Source: Amphimedon queenslandica
Lineage: Eukaryota; Porifera; Demospongiae; Haplosclerida; Niphatidae
Assembly (NCBI RefSeq): GCF_000090795.2
Contig: NW_003546347.1
Coordinates: forward strand, 219,905 to 242,345
Length of the DNA stretch: 22,441 nt
Reading direction: 5' to 3'
Of the stretch, positions 1 to 10,575 are shown piece by piece. The translations under genes were made by a program, and so were the position numbers. How positions within the stretch are numbered: the first letter of the stretch is position 1; every line of letters begins with the position of its first letter. The notes under the pieces are model-generated. The model was not told where the DNA came from. It did not search any database and worked only from the letters and a program-made list of their open reading frames with translations.

Positions 1-1030
1 TCAAGTTTAGTACTTATATTTTTCATAGCAAGTAGTTGTGCATACCTACCTGCTGATACCAGACAGCAGTCAGAATTGGACTGCTATCATGCATGAAAAA
101 ATTATTTTTATTCAAGCAACTTCTGTATTGCTAAGTCTCATCATCTTTGAAGTGGATCAAGTGAAAGGACTTTGCTTCATAAACTACTTCATATTGCATG
201 CCTTTGCTGCATAGTAGTAGCAAGTTATTATAGTACAAAATATTTTTTGGCAATTTAAATAAAAAAATAACATAAAACAATACAAAAATGTATGGTCATG
301 CATTATAGTCCTGTGGTCTTAATACTTCATAGCTTGAAACTTAGATTGGACTATAATCAAACAGAGAAACATAAAATTGTATAATTATATAATTGACCTT
401 ACTTAAATGAACTATTTGATGATGTCAGTACTGAAGAATAAATCCTAAGCTTAAGAGAGACAGAGACACTAGCTAAAGAGGTAGAGAAGGAGAAGTGGCA
501 AAGAGAGGGAAGTGCACAGCAGTGAAGTGTAATGGTAAATCAGATTAAAGAGCAATGATTACTGTAATCAAGAGTATAGCTCTAATGCTATTCAGTGTGT
601 ATAAGGGCATTGGCAACAACTACTTTATTTCATAAGCTATATTGAATCAGTGACACATGTATGGCTGCATGTGTGTGGCATACATTTTTGCTAAATGTAA
701 ACATATTACACATGTAAATGTAGAAAGGAAGGCGGAAAGGAAGGAATGTAGGATAGGGTCATACTAGAGCAAAGATAAGAAGATGTAGAGAAAAAGACAT
801 GTAGAATAGTAAAGCTATGAAGACAGTAAAGAGTTTGTATGAGAATAGCACTTATGATTACTGTATACGTAAATAATGTGTTGACGTACTGTTCTACTCA
901 AGTTCATGCAACTGCATGCAAAAATATTTTTGCAAAAGTAAAACTATTTTAAGCCTCAACTTACTTAACAGTAAGCTCAATAGTGGCTGTGTAGATGCTA
1001 CTGTAGTTGAGTAGAGATCCAGGTGGTATC
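1..1030. other. no gene recognised
   Basis: AT-rich sequence without a convincing coding exon on either strand. A purine-rich patch at about 440-520 reads as a short Glu/Lys-rich open stretch on the plus strand but ends after roughly 28 codons. A GGAAGG-type simple repeat lies near 725-745. Nothing else is supported. Confidence 0.5.
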
Positions 1031-1039
1031 TTGACTTCA

Positions 1040-1228
1040 AGGTGTGGCAGTGTTGCTCAAAACTAGTTGCTATGGGTACTCTATACTACCATAATGTATT
1101 ATGCTACTTCATGAGGTGGTCACGAAGGGTTGTACAACTACATTTCAGAAACTTTTCCATGATGTTCTACAATACTATTATGAAAATATTTCCGGTATGT
1201 TTCAGGTTCAACATGTCATTATTAGGTT
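1040..1228 (+). repeat. direct repeat copy A, 3' of KDZ gene
   Basis: This stretch aligns in the same orientation with 4742-4905. The best part is about 115 bp (1100-1215 against 4788-4910), roughly 75 percent identical by eye, with shared blocks such as TCATGAGG, TTGTACAAC and TATTATGA. It ends about 35 bp from the stop codon of the minus-strand KDZ gene, while the other copy starts a few bases upstream of that gene's start codon. The open frames across this stretch do not resemble any protein and are probably chance. Confidence 0.7.
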
Positions 1229-1263
1229 TGGAAATAAAATAAATGTGTATGCATACACATTAA

Positions 1264-4200
1264 TCATGTTATCAGAGACAGTGAGTCACTTGATGTATCT
1301 GTAATCATGTGCCTTGAAATTGCTGAGAAAATGTCATTATTATAATACTGGTGGACAGTAACTGCTGAGCTAGGTGTACTCCTAGTGTGCATAGATGATA
1401 ACACAGCTGCTTTGGCATTCTTTGTAGCATTTTTTAAATGTTCAGTATGAACAAGTCCTGTAGCAAAATATGCTGAACACAGCTCTTTAAGTATGTCTGT
1501 TGCTTGCTGTAATTGATAAAACACTTTCTCTGACTTACACAGTAAGACAGAAAGTTTGCCTTTCTTAAAAGAAGTTAACTTGTTATAGTAATGATGTACC
1601 ACTGAATACTGTATAACATTCTCAGGTATGTAGTTAGAAGCAGGCAGATCAATTTCGAACAATAGCATCGTAGAAATATCGTTGTTGATTGTAATTAGCT
1701 TCTTTTCCAAAGTTTGACACAAAATTAGCAGCATCTCATACAATGAATTGCATTTCTTTTTTAGCATGGGCAATCAAATTGTACTCTCAATTAACTGTCG
1801 TTGTGTTTCTATGGGAATGTCATTTGGTTGGCGACAAGTGTAGTCTGTATGATCAACTTGATTCCAGAAAGGTGATTGCAAGTTAAAAACATCAGTAATA
1901 TTAGGTGGTCTCATGATGATTGCTAGGCAGTAGTGATTGATACTCATCAAAAAGCTTATTTACTTTTGAACTACATTTTGATATCAGTTTCATAACTCTA
2001 TTGGCTTGTTTTTGGCCTCCTAAATGACAACAGCAATAATACATTAACAGTACACAGTTATTGTATACATATAAAGTTTATAGACATACACGGTACCTGC
2101 ATAATGGGCTATAGTGTTTAAGTAGAATGCCCTTCCTTTGACTACATTATTGATTTCTGCTTTCACCACTTCTCTAGCACTTATCTTTTTGGCAGCAATA
2201 ACTTCCATATACTCATGGCAATCTGGTGTCCATCTACTAACAATCTGATGTTCTCCTTCAATGGTAGAAAGGGTACATTCTAGTCTAAATATGTATGTAA
2301 GTGATGTGACTTACTTATGTCACAAGCATCATAAATTACCTTATTAAGTGTTGTGTGCCATGAGTAGCATTGTTTCTTGACTTATTTGTAGGCCAGAAAT
2401 AGCATTTATCCAACACTGCCTAAACCAAACATCAAGTTTAACATTACTATAACTTTAAAATGTACTTCAACAAAGTTAACCTTCAATATAATTGTTTCCA
2501 GTAATCATTGACTGCTGTACAAAAGAAGATAATCTATTATTTACAACAAATTCAATTCATACCTAAATTGCCATCATTAGCATCCTAATACAAAAATCTC
2601 CTATTTTCCTTATCTACTAAACATTTGATTATCTCTCATGGGTTAGTATTGATGTTATAACTTCGCAACAGAGAATAAAAATCAGTTTCAGATTTTAATA
2701 TTTTTGATGCTTTGTCCATACGTTCAACAAAAGAAATGCCTAAAATGTATGCATAATACAGAAAGGAGGTGAATAACTTTTAATCGCATAATCGTGTAAT
2801 CTTTTGTCTGAAGTAGTGATTGAAAGCATCGGTTAATACATCTACCCTGTTTGCTATGCTCATCTCTTTAGTCATCTTACAAAACTTTCTTAAATAGGAC
2901 CATAATCTTTCAAGGTTTTCTCCATCACATAGTCCAAATCCTTCTTTATTTCTAGGAGAATACTTAGCTTGGCACAATGCAATATGAGCAAAAGAATGAA
3001 ATACACTGACATTGTAGTTTGAAAGTAAGGAAGTATGGTTATTTGCCTAAATTAAACATGATTTACATGTATACATACATGTATGATCATATGTTACTTT
3101 CCAGTGTAGCACAAGTTTACAGCCAACATCATAAAGCAAGTTAACAGGAGATGAACTGATATGCTCAAAGTCTTTTAAAATAAAATCAGCATAGCCTGGT
3201 CTATACAAATATTAATCATAGCAATATAATTATTGACCCACCTTTCTCCATTGTTTAAGTTAAGCATTTTGATTGGTAAGTCATGACGACACATTGCTCC
3301 AAAACCTCCTGTTTCTTCCAAAGCTTCACATCTTTTGCTTGAACGCAACGCATTACCAGCTCGAAATTGATTACAAGAAGCCTAAGTCATTATGTAATAT
3401 ACAATTATACATGTACATGTATACACATATAAAATTATTTACATTGTTTCAGGTGGAGAAAAACTTTCGATATATTCATTGACTGACTTCTGATCTAAAA
3501 ATCTACCTTCGAAAAGTGGTGTATTTTGCCTCATTGTTTGAGCAGCCTTTTTTTCTACATAGTCGAAAATTTGCATTGAATGATATAAAAATAGGACCAC
3601 CTCCATCCTAAAAACAATAATTAAAACTGCAGAATCCATAGTCATACCGTAAAGGAGCAAGTGGACACTTTAAGTCTTCCATGAATATCTCTTGGGAAAT
3701 TTTATGCTTATGTGCTCCGTATAAAATAGAAGTACATAATATAAATCTAATACTTACCTATAGTAAGGAAAAGATGACGTTAAAAGCTGATATATAGACT
3801 TCTTATCCAAAAATTTGAATTACAAATTTTAAATAATTAATTTAGTGTATATACCTCATTTCGTTCAACAGAGGAAAGCATATCTACCTTTTTGGCAATA
3901 TCCAGTAACGATACCTAACATTCCAAAATTAATGAATGCATAAGTTCCATCAAATAAAATGAAAAAGCAATTTTTGGAGAATGTGGTGTAGCTGGCCATA
4001 ACTTTAACCCTACTAATCTTTCCGTTTTTGTACAATAAATACAGTATGATTTTGTGATGTAGTGACGTTCTACATGAAAGATGCAACATACATATAATAC
4101 TATGTAACGCAAGCTTATGATTTAATGAAATAACTGTTATTTGCTCAGTATAGCTAGTCAAACAAGTATGGTCATTTCCAATGATAATGTTAGGAAGCGG

Positions 4201-4736
4201 TGCAGGGATAAACCTATAACCAGTCCAAAATTTAGGAGTATGATAGAAGAGGCGTGAACACTTCTGCAACAAGACTCACAGTAGTCAATACCAATGCCAC
4301 ACTCCAAACAGCGCAGGTGTGCCCTACCATGACATTCCGTACATGACGCATCTGACTTAATACAGTTATTTATAGTATAGTTATCGACACAAGATGTGGT
4401 ATAGCTTCTTCCCATAGTTCATGTTGGTGAGTGGATCGATCAGCATAGCTCCGACAAAGTTTTGTCATCATTATCATTATTATCAGATAGATCCATGTCT
4501 GATTCATTATCTGAGAGTTCTCTGCGTTAAAAAGTTGAGTCACTCAGTGGTATGCATTATATATATACCCCTCCACTAACTCTAACCCGCACTAACCTGT
4601 CTTCATGTTGTGGTAATTCTACATCAGCAGGAATTGAATCATTCTTTTGATGTAGCAACCATATTCTGTTACTTTGTCTTTTACTTCTCATAAATGTCCT
4701 TAAAGCTTTTATCCTTTTCCACCTGCGGGTAGCCAT
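1264..4736 (-). pseudogene. KDZ-superfamily transposase, spliced and frameshifted
   Basis: KDZ (Kyakuja-Dileera-Zisupton) enzymes are DDE transposases of cut-and-paste elements. Translating the minus strand in pieces gives the family's landmarks in order. A start ATG at 4736 opens a basic N-terminus. A 75-nt GT-AG intron lies at 4522-4596. The CxC cysteine cluster (HLRCLECG, then YCESC) lies at about 4280-4350, followed by HTPKFW and FIPAPL. ETGGFGAMCRHDLP lies at about 3270-3340, YDVGC at about 3120-3135, HSFAH then GFGLCDGE and ERLWSYLRK at about 2890-2990, an SRWTPD block near 2240, and RAFYLNTIAHYA near 2100-2135. The C-terminal exon closes at 1264. The reading frame shifts between the acidic N-terminal stretch and the cysteine cluster, again right after it, and near the 1775 stop, so this copy looks dead. 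The superfamily call is firm; exact exon limits are not. Confidence 0.82.
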
Positions 4737-4741
4737 TTTTA

Positions 4742-4905
4742 GTGGATGGTATATCAGTAGCTATGGATACTAGTTTGCCTACTTGCTACATGCACCTCAT
4801 GAGGCACTCACGAGCAGTTGTACAACCATATTTCACGAATATTTCAATAGGTCTTACAATATTATTATGACGTTATTTCTTGTATGTATTGGGTGCATCA
4901 GCACA
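4742..4905 (+). repeat. direct repeat copy B, 5' of KDZ gene
   Basis: This is the partner of the repeat at 1040-1228, in the same orientation. It begins about 6 bp upstream of the KDZ start codon, so it would include that gene's promoter. The two copies could be terminal direct repeats of the element, two insertions of a small element, or remnants of a tandem array of KDZ genes with this as the repeated promoter. Confidence 0.68.
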
Positions 4906-5074
4906 TGTAATACAATAATTAATAATAGATTTTGACTCATTCAGTGACTTAAATTCAATTTTCAATACCTATATTTATTTTGATGTTTCAAGTAATCAAG
5001 TATACAGATTCTTATTAATAAATTAATCAGTACCTATAATATGTATGATATAGTCAATAATTCAGCAGTCTATT

Positions 5075-5950
5075 TCAATAACTTCTTGGCACAAAATCCA
5101 GCTGCACAATGGCTGCCACACACTTGTTCCACAATGGCTCAATGTCAACTGGTGAAGATAGGTACTGTGGAAATATGTTTAGTAGCTTGGTCTTCAATGC
5201 TAATACTTGGTGTTTCGATAAAGCAGCTCTGTTGTTGAAGCCATATAATGTACACTGCTTCAGAAGCTTCTTGCCAAAGTAGGCCTCAACTGCAAGGCTC
5301 ACTTCTTGTCTTCTAATATTGGAGGTGCTACTTGCTGCACTGTCTGAAAATGCACTTCCTTGCTTCAATGATGAAGACACTGGTATAGATACTGAAGAGA
5401 CTGGTATAGGTAATGTAGAGACATCTGTTGATGGTGTAGTAGCAAGTAATGGGATATTAGCAGGTGCTTGTGACGCTGGTAGTGGTACTAGTAGAGCCTA
5501 CTGTTGCATTGGTAACATCTGTGTAAATGTAGATAGCGATAATTGAAGTTGATAAGCAAAAGAATTGTGACATTATCAAAATAATGCCAAGTATTTCACT
5601 TACAAAGTATCTGTTGTTAGTTAATGTGATAACTTCAGCTTCCAGTTTGTCTATACGAGTGTTCAATGAAGCCACAATTTCATTAAAATCTGTTAATTTT
5701 GAAAAACAAATGTATTATTCATAACTTACCATCATGACCAAATTTTGGGTACTGTACATGCATATCATTATTTTTTGGTAATTCAGGAATAGGTGACTGT
5801 TGTGGGGAAATATCTGACTCTGAAGTATAAACCGCTATTTGACAGGGGGGACTGTATCTGTTTTTTCAAAAGATATATTATTTGATGCTGCAACTACTTT
5901 CCCTTTATTGTAACAGTACTCTCCACAATCTTCCTCTTCATTGACTTTTC
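5075..5950 (-). CDS. 3' exons of a BEN-like domain gene
   Basis: Three minus-strand exons join in phase. One ends at 5730, the next is 5604-5689, and the last is 5075-5497. The introns between them are 40 nt (5690-5729) and 106 nt (5498-5603), with GTAAGT/GTAAGTG donors. The middle exon encodes a short coiled coil (NTRIDKLEAEVITLTNN). The last exon has a Ser/Thr/Pro-rich linker, then about 80 residues with AYFGKKLLKQCTLYG, a Leu-rich helix, NIFPQYLSSP and IEPLWNKCVAAI. That pattern resembles the BEN-domain fold (DNA/chromatin binding) in invertebrate proteins. An apparent TAG at 5498-5500 can serve as the last intron's 3' splice site. A weaker exon ending at about 5880 (NEEEDCGEYCYNKGK) may belong upstream. 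The family call is tentative and the 5' end is unknown. Confidence 0.5.
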
Positions 5951-5984
5951 TAATAAAATAAAATGTCAAACAGTAGTATCATTT

Positions 5985-6062
5985 TAATTTTTGTTGGGGG
6001 CTTGTAAAACTGGGCTCGTGCTTGGGAAGTGGCAGAGTAAAACTGGGCTTGGGTTTATGGCT
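5985..6062 (+). repeat. dispersed repeat, copy 1
   Basis: This roughly 70-bp stretch matches the reverse complement of 11506-11582. Both copies contain GGGGG(C/T)TxGTAAAAC, then about 20 bp later CAG(A/G)GTAAAACTGGGCT. The unit itself contains two GTAAAAC(T/C) blocks about 36 bp apart. Copy 1 is intergenic or intronic relative to the minus-strand gene; copy 2 lies in a coding-like stretch. Confidence 0.6.
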
Positions 6063-6390
6063 TTGCTAGGGTCTCACTTCACCAGACTACTCACATGCTT
6101 ACTGCTCCTTTCTAAGGCCAGGCTGTCACTAGTGCTGATCGAGTGCCATGTTACAAACATCTATATAACCTGCTTGACTCTTTTTTCGCAATTTGTCATA
6201 ACTCATTATAAAATTTCTAAAGTTCTGAAGGGTCAGGAATACTGAAAATTATAATTATTTTTGTAAATTTAAAAAAATGAAAAACTTGTATTAATTTACA
6301 AGAAAGCAATATGGAAAACCACCATTTAGTATCAAATGCTAAACATCGCTGTTGCTTAGTACCATGTAAGCCATCATAATAGTATGGTTA

Positions 6391-7747
6391 ATTATGCCAG
6401 TACACAACAACACTGAACTGATTACCAAAATAAACACTACAGCCACCTAAAACATATTTCCTGCCATAAACTGAAATCTCTTTTAAAACTTCCATTACTT
6501 CATCTGCATCCATACTTAAAATTGATATGGCAATCATCCAGGCATTATCATTGGTAAAACGTGCTTCAATTACCTTTTGTTTTCCTCTGCACTCATAGTA
6601 TTCCTCTCTACTTCTTTTCCATTATCATCAAGTGCAATATGATTGTTAATTCCATGTTGTGATCTTTCTGGTGGCTCTTTCAGAATTGTAACCAATAATG
6701 TCATAACACCACTTTTATACCTGTATTTGTGGAATATCTTTATCACTGTTTTTGAAGCATCTCAATATTGCTATCTGTTTTGAACATTCAGTCTGAAACA
6801 GTACCATTTTTTCAACTAGCAAGTCATTTATCTCCCATACAATATATCACATGCAAAGAAACTTTGTGTGAACCAAAATTGTCATGATGTGTACCTCATA
6901 AACATTAGCTCTGCATACATGATTGCAAAGTAAAGGATCAGGATATGTTCCTGCAACACGTTCCAAGGAATCATTCCATACTAATAAGACTTCGATAGTA
7001 TCAGAATAATGAAATGCCCAGTTTGTCTAGACGGTTGATGCTCATTTTTGCAGAATTTTGGCAGCGTAAGACGTACATGGATAATGATCTAGCATGAGAA
7101 AAAAAATTAATCACTAAATGCAAAGTGATAAGTAATGCATACTACCTTTTGTAAGCTCCTGAGACATTTCTTTATTATTAAGAAACTTTTTATGAGAACA
7201 TCCTAAATCAACATGACACGACTGTATTATAAGAGTTACATATTGTTGATAATACCCAGTGATTCTAGTTTGATTAATGATTTTGATTTTTCTCTCATTA
7301 GAGAAGCTGAAAAAGCATTCAATGAACTATATGGACAATATTAAAGAGCTATAGCTATGTCATTCTCATCAGAACTTTGATCGGACATGCCACTTAACTC
7401 TATATTCATAATCATGAATATAATGTTAAAGAGCAAGTTATACCTTTCCTCCGACATTTTCGCTTTGGCATTTCATGTACAAAATCATCATCATCACTAT
7501 CACTGTCAATACTTAATGCTCTCTTTGTTACAGTTTTCTGTTTGAAGTTTACCAATCCTGTATTAGAGTAGAAAAATATTTTGACAGCAAAATTGACCTA
7601 TATACCTTTCCTTGTTGTATCATTATCAAAATCCTTTATTCTTGGTTGCTTGCGCCCTGAGGGTTTCTTTTTGGTCTTTCTCCTGTTACTTTGATGTAAT
7701 AAGGCTGCATTGGCTTTCGTAGTACCTTCAACCTCTTCACCTACCAT
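6391..7747 (-). CDS. unidentified multi-exon gene, basic/acidic 5' exons
   Basis: I do not recognise the product. A start ATG at 7747 opens a Lys/Arg-rich exon (7606-7747; RRKTKKKPSGRKQPR, a plausible nuclear localisation signal). A 48-nt intron (7558-7605) leads to exon 7444-7557, which has an acidic run (SDSDDDD) and ends KRKCRRK. A third exon starts at 7399 (LSGMSDQSSDEND) and hits a stop near 7340. Further exon-like stretches follow: one with SCHVDLGCSHKKF near 7150-7220, one with YSDTIEVLLVWNDSLERV then CNHVCRANVYE near 6890-7010, one with INDLLVEKMVLFQ near 6720-6830, and a final open stretch ending at a TAA at 6391. At 6590-6750 two frames are each open over about 50 codons, which suggests a frameshift or alternative splicing. 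This may be the 5' part of the BEN-like gene downstream. Start and the first two exons are the best-supported parts. Confidence 0.4.
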
Positions 7748-7877
7748 TATTTTACAAGTCACAATATGATAACAGTTACTGTGGGAGCAGGAGCTGTTTG
7801 CTTTGGATGAAGAGTAACTGTAAATGGTGTGACTCTATCAGTCCCTCTAACTACCCTGTAACCTCAATATGCTACAC

Positions 7878-8770
7878 TCACCTGCTTCTTCTCAACAGCA
7901 TTATGTTTTTCAACGAGCTGACTCTCCCTTTAGATAACGTTTTCTCAGTTAAACTATTACACTCTTCTCTCTCATGTTGAAATGCCACAGGAAGCATTTC
8001 CCCTCTAGCTCTACCCACAATATTGTTCGGCTCTACAGCTGGTAGCAGAAGTGATGGTTCTCTTTGATGAAAGATGTATTCTTTTAGACGCATTGATCCA
8101 CAGTGATGTAGACCTCTCTCAATTTTACGCTGATAGTATGTTGTCAAATAAAACAGTGAAACGCATACTACATCCAAGGGCACTTGCTTTCATTGCTTTA
8201 GACTACACAGTGCAGAATTAAAAGATTCGGAAGGGTTGTTTGTGATGCCTCTAGTTGGATTGGCAATACCAGCTCTTTCCAAGACCCAAATTTATGAGTG
8301 TGCCTTAAAAATGGGTATCATTGTTTTTTTCTAAATAAGAAACAGCCTTACATGTTTTAATGAAATATTTACTTCTATTGCACTTTGACTAAGTTTTTTT
8401 TGAAGCTTGGCTCTGTTTGTTCCACCATGGTAATAGCTAATGTCACTGGACTTGTAATTTGCTTTCTTTTAAGTAGTAAATGAGATTTTGTTCTAGGTAA
8501 TTTAAACAGAAAACATGACAACCATTTGGAAATATATCTGAATAATTGAACTCTTGGTCTGTATCAATTGTAATGCCTTTAGTAGCTAGGAGAGGGGCGA
8601 GCTGTCAAATGGATTCTGAAAACCAAACATCTGTCTCAAAACGACATGAGTGTTGGAGAAAAGCAACAGGAACAAGTGGGTCATTCTTAAACATGAAATG
8701 TCTGAAGATCTCCAATTTTAACGACAATGTTGTAATGTAATTCAGCTAAGTCATTTAACAAACAAAGCAG
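7878..8770 (-). pseudogene. Mutator-like (MULE) transposase, decayed
   Basis: Minus-strand pieces in shifting frames follow the MULE transposase core. ELHYNIVVKIGD is near 8720-8755, DPLVPVAFLQH is near 8650-8690, and ITIDTDQEF with FPNGCHVFCLNYLEQNL is near 8500-8580. TRGITNNPSESFNSAL is near 8200-8255, followed by PLDVVCVSL, the TYYQRKIERGLHHCG block and a short C-terminus closing at 7878. The NN.SES.N and IERG patterns are typical of this superfamily and its DDE fold (DTD is probably the second acidic residue). A TGA at 8190-8192 replaces the Trp expected after LKQ, another stop lies near 8608, and there are several frameshifts. The N-terminus is not recognisable and may extend toward 9060. 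Confidence 0.75.
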
Positions 8771-9271
8771 GAACTCTAATGATTCCAGGAGCGATTATGC
8801 AACCATATGTAACAAGATTGTTTGATGAAAAGAAATGTAGCTGATAAAATCTGCCTTATCTCCTTTCCTATTTTTATGTGACAGTTGGAAGCATAGTATA
8901 TTTAAAAATGTAATAATGCATCATGTGAGATACATTGCTCTTCCATTCTGAAATTTCTGACTTGAGTATGATCCTTGAAGTTTGAATGTAATGCCTAAGC
9001 CCACCAGTGCTTCTGTTGACTATCTTTTGGTAAACTTTTCTTGTTGACATAAATGGCTCTTCATTAAATATCTACCTGAAAAGAAGTTGATTGCACTGGT
9101 CAGAACATGCATGCACAAGACATGAATACATCCTGTTTAGTTGATAGTACTTTATTTTGTTAATTTTGTTGTAAAATTGTAACTCAGCTGATGAAACTCA
9201 ATTTCCAAATTCGCTCTAGAACTAGAACTAAACTTTTGAAGTCTAGTTTTAGAAGTAGTACTAGAACTATA

Positions 9272-9519
9272 AAGAACATAAAAATTAATAAAAACAAGAT
9301 TAAGTAGGATTCCGAACGACCAACAAAAGTACAAAATGAAAATCCTACTCGTGACGCAAATTCTAATCTACATTGTACTTTCAATGATATGATGTAAGAA
9401 TCACAGATCAACTTGCAATGTAGAGTAGAATTTGCGTCACGAGTAGGATTTTCATTTCATAATTTCATTGATCGTTCGGAATCCTACTTAATCTTGATTT
9501 TTAAATTTTTTATGTTCTT
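9272..9519. repeat. long inverted repeat (248-bp hairpin)
   Basis: The left arm (9272-9375) and right arm (about 9415-9519) are reverse complements at close to 90 percent, with a 40-nt loop between them. The inner block containing AATCCTACTCGTGACGCAAA is perfect, and a second perfect block contains TTAAGTAGGATTCCGAACGA. No convincing target-site duplication is visible. The shape fits a foldback element or palindromic MITE; a transcript would form a long duplex. Immediately to the left (9200-9268) is an imperfect repeat of AGAACTAG-type units. Confidence 0.88.
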
Positions 9520-10476
9520 GTTTGTGTTAATTTTTTAATAATATTTATAATATTTCTTTAGTTGCCATTGTGAAGCTTGTTGATTTTACACAAACAATAA
9601 TTTTCTTCATTATTATTATTATCATTGTTATGACTTCACATCGTTTATGAGAGACAGCATTGAATAGACATGCTGAAGGAATATCAACTATCCTGATAAA
9701 GTGAAATTGATACTAGTCTTGACACAAGTTCTTGTTCAAGAAGCTGTGAGCTGAGAGTTTCCATCTTCCCTGCAATGTTGCAGCAGAATGCAGCTATTCC
9801 TGTTCTTGCAGGCTGTTGTCATTCATATTATCATTGCATATCATACATTAATTAATTGTTTTTTTAATAAAATAAAATCACACACTTGATAAAATAGTGA
9901 CATGTAAGATTAATACCTTCTTTCAGCTGGAAACCTCCACTAAAGTATTACAGTAGTTGATTCCAACCATAGCGTGCTAAAAAATTTAATTGCTTTATTC
10001 AGAGCTGCAGATCTGAGCATGCGTGACCACACCCAAATTTTGGAGCACATAATTCTTTAATTAACAAAATGGCGGCATGCAGCTAAGATGGCTCTATCCA
10101 GCAGTCAGAGTATCACTTTTTCTTTACTTGAAGAATGATCTGATGGGAAATGGACCTGCGCATAGACTGTTGGAGTAGATTGGTGTAATAATTATCCTTT
10201 TAGCACCAACTGATACTGAGATACACACCAACAACTGGATTGACACGACTTATGACTTGATGATGATGAAGATGAAAAAAAGGTAGCTGAACAAAACGGC
10301 AGGTTTGCCGAATTTCGGCTTTTCTCTTAGACAAGGTCTAGAGCCATGCTATGGGTACCAATGGAGTCCTCTGGTCAAGATAAGGTCTAAAGTCTGGTAA
10401 GCATACGAGCTCGTTTTCCCAGTAAAGCAAGGCTGCAAAAGTAGTGGCAGCCACTTTGTTGAGGGGTTAATCCTAC
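9520..10476. other. no gene recognised
   Basis: The stretch is AT-rich up to about 9900 and then mixed. A minus-strand open stretch near 9690-9800 (METLSSQLLEQELVSRL) could be a small exon but has no partners. Short palindromic bits occur at 9720-9745. Two start-like AAAATGGCGG and AAGATGGCT sites at 10070-10090 (plus) lead quickly to stops. Confidence 0.4.
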
Positions 10477-10500
10477 TTAGTAACGCTAATGCGTTACTAA
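10477..10500. repeat. perfect 10-bp inverted repeat
   Basis: TTAGTAACGC and GCGTTACTAA are perfect reverse complements separated by TAAT. It lies about 75 bp downstream (in the minus sense) of the last exon of the 10576-12168 gene. Its role is unknown; it may be a 3'-end hairpin, a protein-binding site or chance. Confidence 0.6.
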
Positions 10501-10575
10501 TAAAGTTATAGTACTACAACAACACTAGTAAACATGATAAGCAATAATAAATAATTGTAAGATCAAAACATAGTT

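Noticed and set aside
3050..3440. TACATGTA-rich palindromes at about 3065-3085 and 3405-3425
   Set aside because: Short simple-sequence repeats in introns; no sign of function.
1264..5000. TET/JBP dioxygenase partner of the KDZ element
   Set aside because: No HxD-type dioxygenase motif or suitable open frame next to the KDZ gene on either strand.
8546..8740. Plus-strand open frame over the MULE
   Set aside because: Antisense shadow; the minus strand carries recognisable MULE blocks here.
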